From: Ulvibacterium marinum
GTDB taxonomy: Bacteria; Bacteroidota; Bacteroidia; Flavobacteriales; Flavobacteriaceae
Assembly (NCBI RefSeq): GCF_003626755.1
Contig: NZ_RBCJ01000002.1
Location: 124,001-188,000, forward strand
Direction: 5' to 3'
Length of the DNA stretch: 64,000 nt
In this document: positions 35,300 through 44,877 of the stretch, piece after piece
Layout of the letters: the number at the start of each line of letters is the position of its first letter
Numbering within the stretch: the stretch's first letter is position 1
Notes under the pieces: model-generated
Database searches by the model: none
Told to the model about the DNA's origin: nothing
What the model saw: the letters and a program-made list of their open reading frames with translations, nothing else
Position numbers and translations under genes: made by a program

Positions 35300-38200
35300 A
35301 TGACAAAATTGCTAAAAGAAATTTTCTTTTCCACACGTCTAATGGCAGTTCTTTTCCTAGTTTTTGCAACGGCCATGGCTTTTGGTACATTTATTGAAAC
35401 TTGGTATAGCACAGAGACTGCTAGAATATGGATTTACAACGCATGGTGGTTTGAGGTCATTATGGCCTTCTTTGTTATTAATTTCATAGGTAATATATTC
35501 AAATACAATCTGTTACAGTGGAAAAAGTGGCCGGTGCTTGTTCTTCATCTTTCATGGATACTGATAATAATTGGGGCATTTATTACGCGTTATGTCAGTT
35601 ATGAAGGGATGATGCCCATTCGGGAAGGGAGCACTGAAAAGGTTTTTTATTCGGACAAGACCTACCTTAAGGCTTATGTAGACGGGCAAATTGATGGGGA
35701 ACCGAAACGTAAAATCCTTGAAGACGATTTGATCGTTACCGCAGAGGGCCTAAAATCGAACCTTCCCTGGGAGATGGACTTTAACGGGCAACCCTTTACC
35801 ATTTCATATGTGGATTTCATTGATGGGGCCAAGGAAGGGCTGGTAGAGGATGAAAATGGCAAGGAATATCTAAAGATTGTAGAGGCTGGAGATGGGCAGC
35901 GGCATGAACACTATTTGGAGAGTGGTAAGGTGTCCAGCATACATGGTGTACTTTTCACTTTGAATAAGGAAACCGGAGGAGCCATAAATATTTTCGTTAC
36001 GGACAGTACCTACCAAATAAGCTCCCCATTCGAAGGTAACTTTCTCCGAATGGCAGATCAGTTGCAAGGAACGCTGGTTAAGGATAGTTTACAGGACTTA
36101 CAATTGCGCTCCCTTTACAATACCGCTGGAATGCAATTTGTAATTCCGGAACCTGTAGTCAAAGGTTCTTATGGCGTAGTTAAGGTTCCTGAATCCCAAA
36201 TTACTGAAGCTACTTTGGATGCTCTAGTGGTTGAGGTTTCCGCAGGGGGAGAGACCGTCCAAAAAAAATTGTTGGGGGGGAAGGGTACTTCGAATCTTAC
36301 GGAAAAATTTAATGTAGGCGGACTCGATTTTATGCTTGGGTATGGCTCCAAGGTACATGAACTTCCGTTTAGTATACAATTAAACGATTTTATCGCCGAG
36401 AAATATCCAGGTACAGAAAAAGGATATGCTTCCTTTATGAGTAAGATTACCGTTAAGGATGAACGTCCTTTTGACTATGATATTTTTATGAACCATGTAT
36501 TGGACCATAAAGGATATCGATTTTTTCAGTCTAGTTTCCATCCGGATGAAAAAGGTACCGTACTATCCGTAAATCATGATCAATGGGGTACCTGGATTAC
36601 CTATATAGGCTACTTTTTACTTTATTTTGGTTTATTGGCTATTATGTTTTTTGGTAAGACCCGTTTTAAGGATTTAGCCAAATCCCTGGAAAAAATAAGG
36701 GTAAAGAAAGCGGCAATGACCATCCTGGTCTTGTTGGGATTTGCAATGCCTGTCTTAGGGCAGGAACATTCGGATAACGATGGGCATAACCATAACATTG
36801 GACCTGACCAAAAACAGATAGATTCCGTTCTAGAGGCTACTACCGTATCCAAGGAGCATGCGGAAAAATTTGGGAAATTGGTCATCCAGGACGAGGGAGG
36901 AAGGATGAAACCCATCAATACCTTCTCCTCGGAACTGCTGCGAAAATTAAGCCTAAAAGATACTTATAAGGACATGAATGCCAATCAGGTGTTCCTTTCC
37001 ATGATGTTAAATCCGGTGGCCTGGTACAATACGGAATTCATTGCCTTGGATAAAAAGTCTAAAAATGATAGTATTCGGAAGGTTATAGGAGTGCCCAAAG
37101 GTCAGGACTATGTTAGTGCCACTGACTTTTTTGATGAAAAGGGACGTTACAAACTGGAACCATTTCTTATGCAGGCGACAGCTACAAATATTCCCGATAA
37201 ATTTGAACAGGATTTTAAGGATGCACATATTCGTGTGAGTTTGCTAAATCAGGCCTTAAGCGGACAGATTATCAAGATTTTTCCTTTGTTGAATGATGAG
37301 AATAATAAATGGATTTCTACAGTAGAATATCGAACAGGCCAATATCAGGTAGCCGATTCCTTATATGCAAATTTTATCCAGAATGCCCTTCCGTATTATT
37401 TGGGGACCCTACAAAAGGCAAAGCAAACTGGCGACTATACGGAGGCCGATAAGCTCTTGTCTGCCTTTAAACAGAATCAAAAAAACCACGGTAGCGAGGT
37501 ATTGCCCCCGGACAAAAAAATCAATACTGAAATCATCTACAACAAACTGGACATTTTTAACCGATTATGGTGGCTATATTTGGCGGTAGGCCTTCTATTA
37601 TTTTTTGTATTGATTTTTAGGATTTTTAAGGATCGGGAGATATGGAAAATAGGAACCTACTTTCTTATGGGCTCAATTATTCTTCTGTTTCTTTGGCACA
37701 CAGCTGGATTGATTTTACGTTGGTACGTTTCTGGCCATGCTCCATGGAGTGATGCTTATGAAAGCATTCTTTATGTAGCTTGGGCTACCATTGCCATTGG
37801 ATTGGCGTTCGGCAGAAAAAGTGATATGACCATAGCCGCCTCAACCTTTGTAGGAGGTATGTTGTTGATGATAGCCAATTGGAATTGGGTAGATCCTTCC
37901 ATTGCTAATTTGGTGCCGGTGTTGGACAGTTATTGGTTAATGATTCATGTAGCCGTTATTGTTGGAAGCTATGGTCCATTGTTCATAGGGGCCATTTTGG
38001 GCCTTGTAAGCCTATTGTTGATTGTACTCACCACAAAGGAGAATAAGAAACGGATGGAAATCAACTTAAAGGAATTGACCATTATAAACGAGTTGGCCCT
38101 AACGGTTGGGCTAGTTATGCTTACCATTGGGAACTTCCTTGGAGGTCAATGGGCCAATGAGAGCTGGGGCCGTTATTGGGGCTGGGATCCCAAGGAAACC

Positions 38201-38485
38201 TGGGCCCTTATATCCATTATGATCTACGCCTTTGTCATCCATACCCGTTTGGTACCTGGGCTCCGCAACAGGTGGTTGTTCAACTTTCTTAGCTTAATTG
38301 CCATTGGAAGTATAATGATGACCTATTTGGGCGTCAATTATTATCTGGTCGGTCTCCATAGCTATGGCCAAAGTGGGGCTGCCGCCATTACCCCGGACTA
38401 TGTTTGGCACATGGTATTGGGTGCCTTGATTTTGGGCGGGGTCAGCTACTGGCGATATAGGGTAAATTACGGAACATCTCGCTGA
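35300..38485 (+). CDS. ccsA: Fused ResB-CcsA cytochrome c biogenesis protein (System II)
   Basis: A 1061-residue inner membrane protein uniting both System II heme ligation subunits. The ResB part has spans near 15-35, 48-68 and 76-96, a long periplasmic domain, then a span near 436-456. A His-rich linker (HSDNDGHNHN) and a further extracytoplasmic domain follow. The C-terminal CcsA part (from about 760) has many spans and the heme-handling WWD motif WGRYWGWDPKETWAL starting at Trp956. It exports heme and attaches it to apocytochrome c. The fusion is common in Bacteroidota and Epsilonproteobacteria. It is monocistronic or paired with the next gene (69 bp gap). Confidence 0.94.
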   Translation: MTKLLKEIFFSTRLMAVLFLVFATAMAFGTFIETWYSTETARIWIYNAWWFEVIMAFFVINFIGNIFKYNLLQWKKWPVLVLHLSWILIIIGAFITRYVSYEGMMPIREGSTEKVFYSDKTYLKAYVDGQIDGEPKRKILEDDLIVTAEGLKSNLPWEMDFNGQPFTISYVDFIDGAKEGLVEDENGKEYLKIVEAGDGQRHEHYLESGKVSSIHGVLFTLNKETGGAINIFVTDSTYQISSPFEGNFLRMADQLQGTLVKDSLQDLQLRSLYNTAGMQFVIPEPVVKGSYGVVKVPESQITEATLDALVVEVSAGGETVQKKLLGGKGTSNLTEKFNVGGLDFMLGYGSKVHELPFSIQLNDFIAEKYPGTEKGYASFMSKITVKDERPFDYDIFMNHVLDHKGYRFFQSSFHPDEKGTVLSVNHDQWGTWITYIGYFLLYFGLLAIMFFGKTRFKDLAKSLEKIRVKKAAMTILVLLGFAMPVLGQEHSDNDGHNHNIGPDQKQIDSVLEATTVSKEHAEKFGKLVIQDEGGRMKPINTFSSELLRKLSLKDTYKDMNANQVFLSMMLNPVAWYNTEFIALDKKSKNDSIRKVIGVPKGQDYVSATDFFDEKGRYKLEPFLMQATATNIPDKFEQDFKDAHIRVSLLNQALSGQIIKIFPLLNDENNKWISTVEYRTGQYQVADSLYANFIQNALPYYLGTLQKAKQTGDYTEADKLLSAFKQNQKNHGSEVLPPDKKINTEIIYNKLDIFNRLWWLYLAVGLLLFFVLIFRIFKDREIWKIGTYFLMGSIILLFLWHTAGLILRWYVSGHAPWSDAYESILYVAWATIAIGLAFGRKSDMTIAASTFVGGMLLMIANWNWVDPSIANLVPVLDSYWLMIHVAVIVGSYGPLFIGAILGLVSLLLIVLTTKENKKRMEINLKELTIINELALTVGLVMLTIGNFLGGQWANESWGRYWGWDPKETWALISIMIYAFVIHTRLVPGLRNRWLFNFLSLIAIGSIMMTYLGVNYYLVGLHSYGQSGAAAITPDYVWHMVLGALILGGVSYWRYRVNYGTSR

Positions 38486-38554
38486 GGCAAATTTTAGGAT
38501 TTCTCTCTTTCTCGCTTCTAATTATTCGCTACCCTTTTCGTATTTTTAAGGAAG

Positions 38555-41308
38555 GTGGGAAAACTCCTAGGAATTTATGTAAAGTCGTTCGTATTGAAAG
38601 TTTTGTGTATTCTTTCAATTAGTTTTTGGCAAATTCTCTTCTCACAAGCTCCAAATGCTTTGGCTGATATTAATCTTGCCAACGCCTCCTATGCCGAGAA
38701 GATATACGTTCAATTGGATAACTATGCCTATCACAACCGGGATACTATATGGTTTAAGGCTATTGTGACCGATTCTTATTTACATCTCCCATCCTCCAAA
38801 AGCAAGGTATTGTACATAGAATTAATTGACCAAGAGGAGGAAATCCTAGAAAAGAAAACCTTAAAACTCCAAGAAGGCCTTGCCAATGGATTCTTTGAAT
38901 TGCTACAAAATTATCCGGGCGGTAAATATTTAATTAGGGCCTACACAAGATGGAATATGAATTTCGATGATGATTTCATTTTCAAGACCTATATAGATGT
39001 TTTTGATTTCGACTTATCCAGTATAGAACAAAAGCCAATAGGGCTAATAACACAGACAGAAATGAGCAATGGAACTTTTCAAATTTCGGCGGAGATATTC
39101 CCCAAAATATTGGATAGTCTCCGGACGGCTGATAGTATGTTGTATTTAGATTGGGGCCAAGGGAAGGATTCAATTGCCATCGAAAGAACGGGAAAGAGCC
39201 CATTTCGGTTTGTATATGATTTGCCAAAAACCACACAGATACTACGATTGAACCTCACAGCTGGAAACAAGAATTTTGGGAAATCGATTCTATTGAAAAA
39301 GGGCGAATTAAGCGTACGGTTTTTTCCCGAAGGAGGAAACCTGGTCAATGGATTGAAGAGCACTTTGGGTGTAAAGGTCTTGGATGAAAATGGCGACGGT
39401 CAAAAGGTTTCGGGCTATATTTCGGATAATCTAGGGAACCGCATGGTCGATTTCAAAACGAATTTTCTTGGAATGGGTAAAATTGCGTTTACCCCAGATA
39501 TTTCAAAAACATATTCGGCAAAAATTACTTCTGCAGAACAAATAAATAGGACATGCCAACTTCCAAAAATAGTTGAAAGAGGAGACGTTTTATCGGTGAC
39601 CGAAGACAATCTCAGAATAAAAATAAAAGTAACCTCAAACCACAAACAAGATGATAGCCTGTTTATTCGTATTAAACATCGGGGAGCTTCAAAACATCTG
39701 ATTAAAACAAAGTTTCAAAATGGAACCTGCTTACAATATATCAACAAATCATTTTTGCCCCGGGGTATCTTTGAGATAACCCTGTTGGACCAAAATAAGA
39801 GACCTACAAATGAACGTTTATGGTTTGTGGACAATAAAAGACAAAAGTTGACAATAAAAGCTTTGACTGAATTTGATTCTTATACATCTAGGGGAAAGGT
39901 ACGAATGAATTTGTACACGGCAAACACAAATCTAGGTCCAACACCTTCCAATTTGAGTGTTATGGTTACTGATAACGACTATTACAGGTCACTAAATTTG
40001 CAACGACCCAATATTCTGTCGTATTTCCTGCTACAATCCGAACTACGTGGAATTATAGAGAACCCGGCCTATTATTTTCGGGAAGATGCTGATTCCGAAG
40101 ATTTGGATGCCTTATTGTTGACTCAAGGTTGGCGCAGGTATAAGTATGATAAAGCTGAGCAGGCTCATCCCATCCCTCCGGAAAAGGAGTTGTCCATTTC
40201 CGGTCAGATAGAGGGTATAAAGAACAAACGGCATCGAAAGAATCCTGAACTTACTCTAATGACCTTTGGTGAACCTACAAAAGTCTTTCAACCATTAGTA
40301 GATAGTATCGGACAATTTAATTTGAATCTTCCCGATTCCTTTGGCCATGGTGTTCCGTTTGTGGCCCAAGTGAAAGATGAAAAGGGTAGGGACAGGGGAC
40401 TTTCTATACAGATTTCTCCCAAAGCAACACCCGAGGTTAAATATGATCATCAAAGAAATACTGTTCCAGTAGATTCATTGGTCGAGAGACGCGTTGCTGA
40501 AACCATTGAAATTGCAAAGCAATCAGATCCGTTCAGTATTCCGGAAAACACCATTGCTTTGGATGAGGTGGTGCTAACGGATTATGCTCTAACACCGGAA
40601 CGTGAAGCGATGAAAAAGTTGCACGGTCCTCCCAATAGAGTGATTGAGAGTAGAACATTACTAAAAAAAATGAAAAATTGGACGGGATTCCTTTTTGATT
40701 GGCTACATTTTAACATGGGAGATGAAATTGATATTATACATAGACCCAACATCAAGTTTGCCAATGTTATTGGGTCTGATTTTACCTACGTAGTTATTGA
40801 CGGCGAAGTTGTAACCAATTATGGACTTCTTCAAAACATTGCGGTGAAATCCATTAAAAGTGTTGAAATCATTAAGAATACACCCTCTGCCCATGCGAGG
40901 TATGCATCCGATGTGTTTCCTGGGGTGCCAATTATTTTTATAAAGTTAGAATTTCCTCTTGCATCTGTTCTTGCCATATATACAAATTCCGGTTCCGGGC
41001 TATCAGAAGCTTTGGGAAGGCAAAAAAGTCTTTTTAAAGATATAATCCCGCAATACTCGCCGGTTAAGGAATTTTATATGCCAGATTATTCCCGAATGGA
41101 AGATGAAGAAACACAAACTCCGGATTTACGCAAATTACTTCTCTGGAAACCAGCTTTACAGACAAATGAACATGGGGAGGCCAGAGTGGAATTTTATAAT
41201 GGAGATCTTTTGGGTACAAAGTTGATTATTGTTGAAGGAATTGATAAGGATGGCAATTTGGGGTATAAGGAAATCGAATATAGGGTTGTTGAGAATAAAA
41301 GTCCCTGA
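38555..41308 (+). CDS. Secreted MG2/plug-domain protein without beta-barrel
   Basis: A 917-residue exported protein starting at a GTG (38555) preceded by AAGGA; no ATG occurs before the signal peptide. The N-terminal half resembles macroglobulin MG2-type domains (EKIYVQLDNYAYHNRDTIWFKA near 48-69, GKYLIRAYTRWNMNF). The C-terminal part has a TonB-receptor plug-like segment (NTIALDEVVLTDY, then DFTYVVIDGEVVTNYGLLQNI and VKSIKSVEIIKNTPSA), but no outer-membrane barrel follows. Relatives in flavobacteria are common and uncharacterised. It could be a surface or periplasmic scaffold. Confidence 0.75.
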   Translation: MGKLLGIYVKSFVLKVLCILSISFWQILFSQAPNALADINLANASYAEKIYVQLDNYAYHNRDTIWFKAIVTDSYLHLPSSKSKVLYIELIDQEEEILEKKTLKLQEGLANGFFELLQNYPGGKYLIRAYTRWNMNFDDDFIFKTYIDVFDFDLSSIEQKPIGLITQTEMSNGTFQISAEIFPKILDSLRTADSMLYLDWGQGKDSIAIERTGKSPFRFVYDLPKTTQILRLNLTAGNKNFGKSILLKKGELSVRFFPEGGNLVNGLKSTLGVKVLDENGDGQKVSGYISDNLGNRMVDFKTNFLGMGKIAFTPDISKTYSAKITSAEQINRTCQLPKIVERGDVLSVTEDNLRIKIKVTSNHKQDDSLFIRIKHRGASKHLIKTKFQNGTCLQYINKSFLPRGIFEITLLDQNKRPTNERLWFVDNKRQKLTIKALTEFDSYTSRGKVRMNLYTANTNLGPTPSNLSVMVTDNDYYRSLNLQRPNILSYFLLQSELRGIIENPAYYFREDADSEDLDALLLTQGWRRYKYDKAEQAHPIPPEKELSISGQIEGIKNKRHRKNPELTLMTFGEPTKVFQPLVDSIGQFNLNLPDSFGHGVPFVAQVKDEKGRDRGLSIQISPKATPEVKYDHQRNTVPVDSLVERRVAETIEIAKQSDPFSIPENTIALDEVVLTDYALTPEREAMKKLHGPPNRVIESRTLLKKMKNWTGFLFDWLHFNMGDEIDIIHRPNIKFANVIGSDFTYVVIDGEVVTNYGLLQNIAVKSIKSVEIIKNTPSAHARYASDVFPGVPIIFIKLEFPLASVLAIYTNSGSGLSEALGRQKSLFKDIIPQYSPVKEFYMPDYSRMEDEETQTPDLRKLLLWKPALQTNEHGEARVEFYNGDLLGTKLIIVEGIDKDGNLGYKEIEYRVVENKSP

Positions 41309-41489
41309 ATTGGAAACTTTTTCTTTTTTTAATAGGCCAGATAAGAAAAATTACGATATTTGCACCATTATGAAGTTATAGAAATTATGTACACCATAGA
41401 TGTCATAGGGTTTAAACCAAAAAAGTAATCGATTTTCCAATCGGTCTACTTGACATCTTTCTCTTCGTTCAACATAATTTCTTTACATA

Positions 41490-42899
41490 ATGACACATAA
41501 TAATACACTTACTTTTAAAAAGCTTTTTCAATATTTTATTACCGCTGTAACCGGTAAAGAGACCGAATTTACCACCGGAAGTATTCGCAAGGCCATATTT
41601 ATGCTTTCCATCCCCATGATCTTGGAGATGATGATGGAATCTATTTTTGCAATAGTAGACATTGCCTATGTTTCGCAGGTTAGCGTAAACGCAGTGGCAA
41701 CAATAGGCCTTACGGAATCCGTCATTACCTTGGTATATGCCGTGGCCATTGGCCTCAGTATGGCGGCGACGGCGGTTGTGGCCCGTAGGATAGGCGAAAA
41801 GGATATACAAGGCGCTAGGGAATCTGCAGTACAGGCCATTTTACTGGGCATTTTGGTTGCTGTTTTGGTCGGAATAATAGGATTCTTGTATGCAAGGGAA
41901 ATCTTGGCGCTTATGGGTGCGGAGCAGGATTTAATAGATGAAGGCTACGGATACACCAAATGGCTTATAGGGGGCAATATTACCATCTTATTGCTATTCC
42001 TTATCAATGCCATTTTCAGGGGTGCGGGAGACGCCTCCATTGCCATGTGGACTTTGGTTTTATCCAATGGACTGAATATAATCCTAGATCCCATATTTAT
42101 CTTTGGATGGGGACCTATTCCAGAATTCGGGGTCATGGGAGCTGCCATAGCCACTAATATCGGCAGGGGAACCGCCGTACTGTTCCAATTGGGGATACTA
42201 TTTTTTGGCTGGGGCCGTATAAAACTTGCGGCCAAGGATGTTGTACTGAACTTCAAGGTCATGTTTAATTTGGTAAAGGTTTCTTTGGGAGGAATTGCCC
42301 AATTCCTGATCGGAACCTCAAGTTGGGTGTTCCTTATGCGGATTATTTCTGAATTTGGAAGTGAAGTACTGGCGGGTTATACCATAGCAATTCGCGTAAT
42401 GCTCTTTACGTTAATGCCCTCATGGGGGATGAGCAATGCCGCTGCAACATTGGTAGGTCAGAACTTGGGAGCAAAACAACCGGACAGGGCGGAAACTTCC
42501 GTTTGGAAGACCGGTAAATACAATGCCTATTTCATGGCGATCGTTTCCGTCATTTATTTGTTTTTCGCCAAGACCATTGTGGGGTGGTTTAATGATAACC
42601 CCGTGGTGATTGAAAATGGGGGTCTTTGCTTACAAATTATTGCGGCCGGATATATTTTCTATGCCTATGGCATGGTAGTTACCCAGGCATTCAATGGAGC
42701 TGGGGATACCGGAACGCCCACAAAGATAAATTTGGTGGCTTTTTGGTTATTTCAACTACCCGTAGCCTATCTAGGTGCCATAACTTTTAATTTAGGTGCT
42801 ATGGGTGTTTTTATTGCCATTACCACCGCCGAGGTTTTGCTTGCCATTATTGCAATTGTTTGGTTTAAAAAAGGGAATTGGAAGCGGGTTCAGGTTTGA
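41490..42899 (+). CDS. MATE family multidrug efflux transporter
   Basis: A 469-residue inner membrane protein with 12 predicted spans, exporting cationic drugs or metabolites in exchange for Na+ or H+. Family motifs are visible: IFMLSIPMILEMMMESIF at the first span, YVSQVSVNAVATIGLTESV, and in the second half NAAATLVGQNLGAKQPDRAE with TQAFNGAGDTGTPT. It is followed after 40 bp by the PLP lyase gene and then bshB1, in the same direction; the three may be cotranscribed. The 181 bp before it hold no recognisable gene. Confidence 0.93.
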   Translation: MTHNNTLTFKKLFQYFITAVTGKETEFTTGSIRKAIFMLSIPMILEMMMESIFAIVDIAYVSQVSVNAVATIGLTESVITLVYAVAIGLSMAATAVVARRIGEKDIQGARESAVQAILLGILVAVLVGIIGFLYAREILALMGAEQDLIDEGYGYTKWLIGGNITILLLFLINAIFRGAGDASIAMWTLVLSNGLNIILDPIFIFGWGPIPEFGVMGAAIATNIGRGTAVLFQLGILFFGWGRIKLAAKDVVLNFKVMFNLVKVSLGGIAQFLIGTSSWVFLMRIISEFGSEVLAGYTIAIRVMLFTLMPSWGMSNAAATLVGQNLGAKQPDRAETSVWKTGKYNAYFMAIVSVIYLFFAKTIVGWFNDNPVVIENGGLCLQIIAAGYIFYAYGMVVTQAFNGAGDTGTPTKINLVAFWLFQLPVAYLGAITFNLGAMGVFIAITTAEVLLAIIAIVWFKKGNWKRVQV

Positions 42900-42939
42900 A
42901 CCGTTTTCTTAACTTTGACTATTTCCAATTTAATTAGGG

Positions 42940-44115
42940 ATGGATAAAAATAAAAAGGGACTCAATACCATTTGTACCCATGTGGGCGAGGTGAAGGATA
43001 ATGAATACAAAGGAGCTACTTCGCCCTTGTATATGAGTACGTCCTATGCCTTTGAGGATGTGGATGTGAAACGGTATCCACGGTATTTTAATACGCCCAA
43101 TCAGGAAGCTTTATGTAAAAAAATAGCTGCTTTGGAACATGCCGAAGCAGCTTTGATTTTTGGAAGTGGAATGGCTGCAATAAGTACGGCCTTGTTGACT
43201 TTTTTAAAGGCGGGAGACCATATTGTGCTGCAGCAAATCCTATACGGGGGGACATATCATTTGATAACGGAGGAATTCAATAAATGGGGTATTGAATATT
43301 CATTTACCCAAGGATGGCGACCGCAAGACTTTGAAGATCTTATTAAAGAAAATACAAAAGTGATTTATATTGAAACTCCGTCCAATCCACTCTTGACGAT
43401 TACTAGTTTATCCGGGATTGCCGAAATTGCAAAAAAACACGGTCTCATTTCAATGATAGACAACACCTTTGCAAGTCCGGTAAATCAGAACCCTATAGAT
43501 TTCGGAATCGACGTGGTCATCCATAGCGCCACCAAGTACATGGGCGGGCATTCTGATATTTGTGCCGGAGCAGTAGCATCTACAGATGAGAATATTGCAC
43601 GTATCTTTAGTTTGGCCAAAAATTTAGGTGGAAGTTTAAGTGACTATACCGTTTGGTTGTTGGAACGAAGTATGAAGACCATGGGCATTCGCGTAAAGGC
43701 ACAGAACGAAAATGCGCAACGCATGGCCGAGTATCTGGATTCGCATGATGATATCCAGAAAGTCTATTATCCAGGACTGCCAGATCATCCGGATTACGAC
43801 ATAGCAAAATTACAAATGAAAGGTTTTGGAGGAATGCTCTCTTTCGAATTAAAGGAAAATTTGGATGCTCTACAATTTCAAAAGGCATTGGAATTGATCA
43901 AATCCTCAATGAGTTTGGCCGGAGTGGAAAGTACAGTTTTGTCACCAGCACGCACATCGCATGCTCTTTTAGGAGCCGAAGAACGAAAAAGGCAAGGAAT
44001 TTCCGATGCGCTCATCCGCTTTTCGGTAGGGATAGAGGAGCCGGAAGATCTAATGGCCGATATAGAGCAGGCTTTGAAAAAGACAAAAAATGCCGGTCAG
44101 ATGCAGAAACGGTAA
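42940..44115 (+). CDS. Cys/Met metabolism PLP-dependent enzyme (trans-sulfuration family)
   Basis: A 391-residue fold-type I PLP enzyme. The Schiff-base lysine is Lys199 in IHSATKYMGGHSDICAGAV, and the phosphate/ring residues lie in FGSGMAAIST, QQILYGGTYHL, ETPSNPLL and MIDNTFASP. The C-terminal SPARTSHALL is typical. It may be a cystathionine gamma-synthase, gamma-lyase or methionine gamma-lyase; the sequence does not separate these. Its neighbour bshB1 belongs to low-molecular-weight thiol synthesis, so a role in cysteine supply is a reasonable inference. Confidence 0.92.
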   Translation: MDKNKKGLNTICTHVGEVKDNEYKGATSPLYMSTSYAFEDVDVKRYPRYFNTPNQEALCKKIAALEHAEAALIFGSGMAAISTALLTFLKAGDHIVLQQILYGGTYHLITEEFNKWGIEYSFTQGWRPQDFEDLIKENTKVIYIETPSNPLLTITSLSGIAEIAKKHGLISMIDNTFASPVNQNPIDFGIDVVIHSATKYMGGHSDICAGAVASTDENIARIFSLAKNLGGSLSDYTVWLLERSMKTMGIRVKAQNENAQRMAEYLDSHDDIQKVYYPGLPDHPDYDIAKLQMKGFGGMLSFELKENLDALQFQKALELIKSSMSLAGVESTVLSPARTSHALLGAEERKRQGISDALIRFSVGIEEPEDLMADIEQALKKTKNAGQMQKR

Positions 44116-44154
44116 TTAAAAACTTAACTGACCAAATTTAACTAAACCACAAAA

Positions 44155-44877
44155 ATGAAATTAGACATACTGGTATTCGGAGCTCATCCGGATGATGCGG
44201 AATTGGGAGCTGGGGCTACAATGGCAAAAGAGATTGCCAATGGCAAGAAAGTAGGTATCATAGATCTTACGAGAGGTGAACTGGGAACTCGGGGATCAGC
44301 CGAAATACGGGATAGGGAAGCCGCCAGGGCAGCAGAGATACTGGGGATAGAAGTACGGGAAAATCTGGAATTTGCAGATGGGTTCTTTGTAAATGATAAA
44401 ACACATCAATTGGCCATTATCCGTATGGTTCGAAAATATAAACCGGAAATTGTGTTGTGCAATGCGGTTGATGACCGTCACATAGATCATGCCAAAGGAA
44501 GCAAATTGGTAAGTGATGCTTGTTTCCTAAGTGGCCTGATAAAAATTGACACCAAATTGGATGGGGACGATAGTTGGCAAGACCCTTGGCGTCCTAAGCA
44601 GATCTATCATTTCATTCAATGGAAAAATCTAAAACCTGATTTTGCCGTGGATGTTTCCGGGTTCATTGAAAAGAAGAATGAGGCAATTTTAGCCTATAGT
44701 TCGCAATTTCATGACCCAAACAGTGAAGAGCCGGAAACGCCGATAAGCAGCAAGAATTTTCTGGATAGCGTTAATTATCGCGCCAGGGACTTGGGAAGGT
44801 TGGTAGGAGTTGAACATGCTGAGGGATTCACCGTTGAACGCCCAATAGCGGTCAAAAATCTGGATACACTGATTTAA
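44155..44877 (+). CDS. bshB1: Bacillithiol biosynthesis deacetylase BshB1
   Basis: A 240-residue cytoplasmic LmbE/PIG-L enzyme that deacetylates GlcNAc-malate to GlcN-malate, the second step of bacillithiol synthesis. The motif VFGAHPDDAELGAG gives His11 and Asp14 as zinc ligands with Asp13 as base; DDRHIDHAKGSKL supplies the third His. DLTRGELGTRGSAEIRDREA is characteristic of BshB1 and separates it from the large secreted PIG-L protein at 29125-31662. It is convergent with and overlaps by 4 bp the sensor kinase gene. Confidence 0.93.
   Translation: MKLDILVFGAHPDDAELGAGATMAKEIANGKKVGIIDLTRGELGTRGSAEIRDREAARAAEILGIEVRENLEFADGFFVNDKTHQLAIIRMVRKYKPEIVLCNAVDDRHIDHAKGSKLVSDACFLSGLIKIDTKLDGDDSWQDPWRPKQIYHFIQWKNLKPDFAVDVSGFIEKKNEAILAYSSQFHDPNSEEPETPISSKNFLDSVNYRARDLGRLVGVEHAEGFTVERPIAVKNLDTLI

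Noticed and set aside
41387-41428. 13-codon frame MYTIDVIGFKPKK before the MATE gene
   Set aside because: Too short, with no spacing or context that supports translation.
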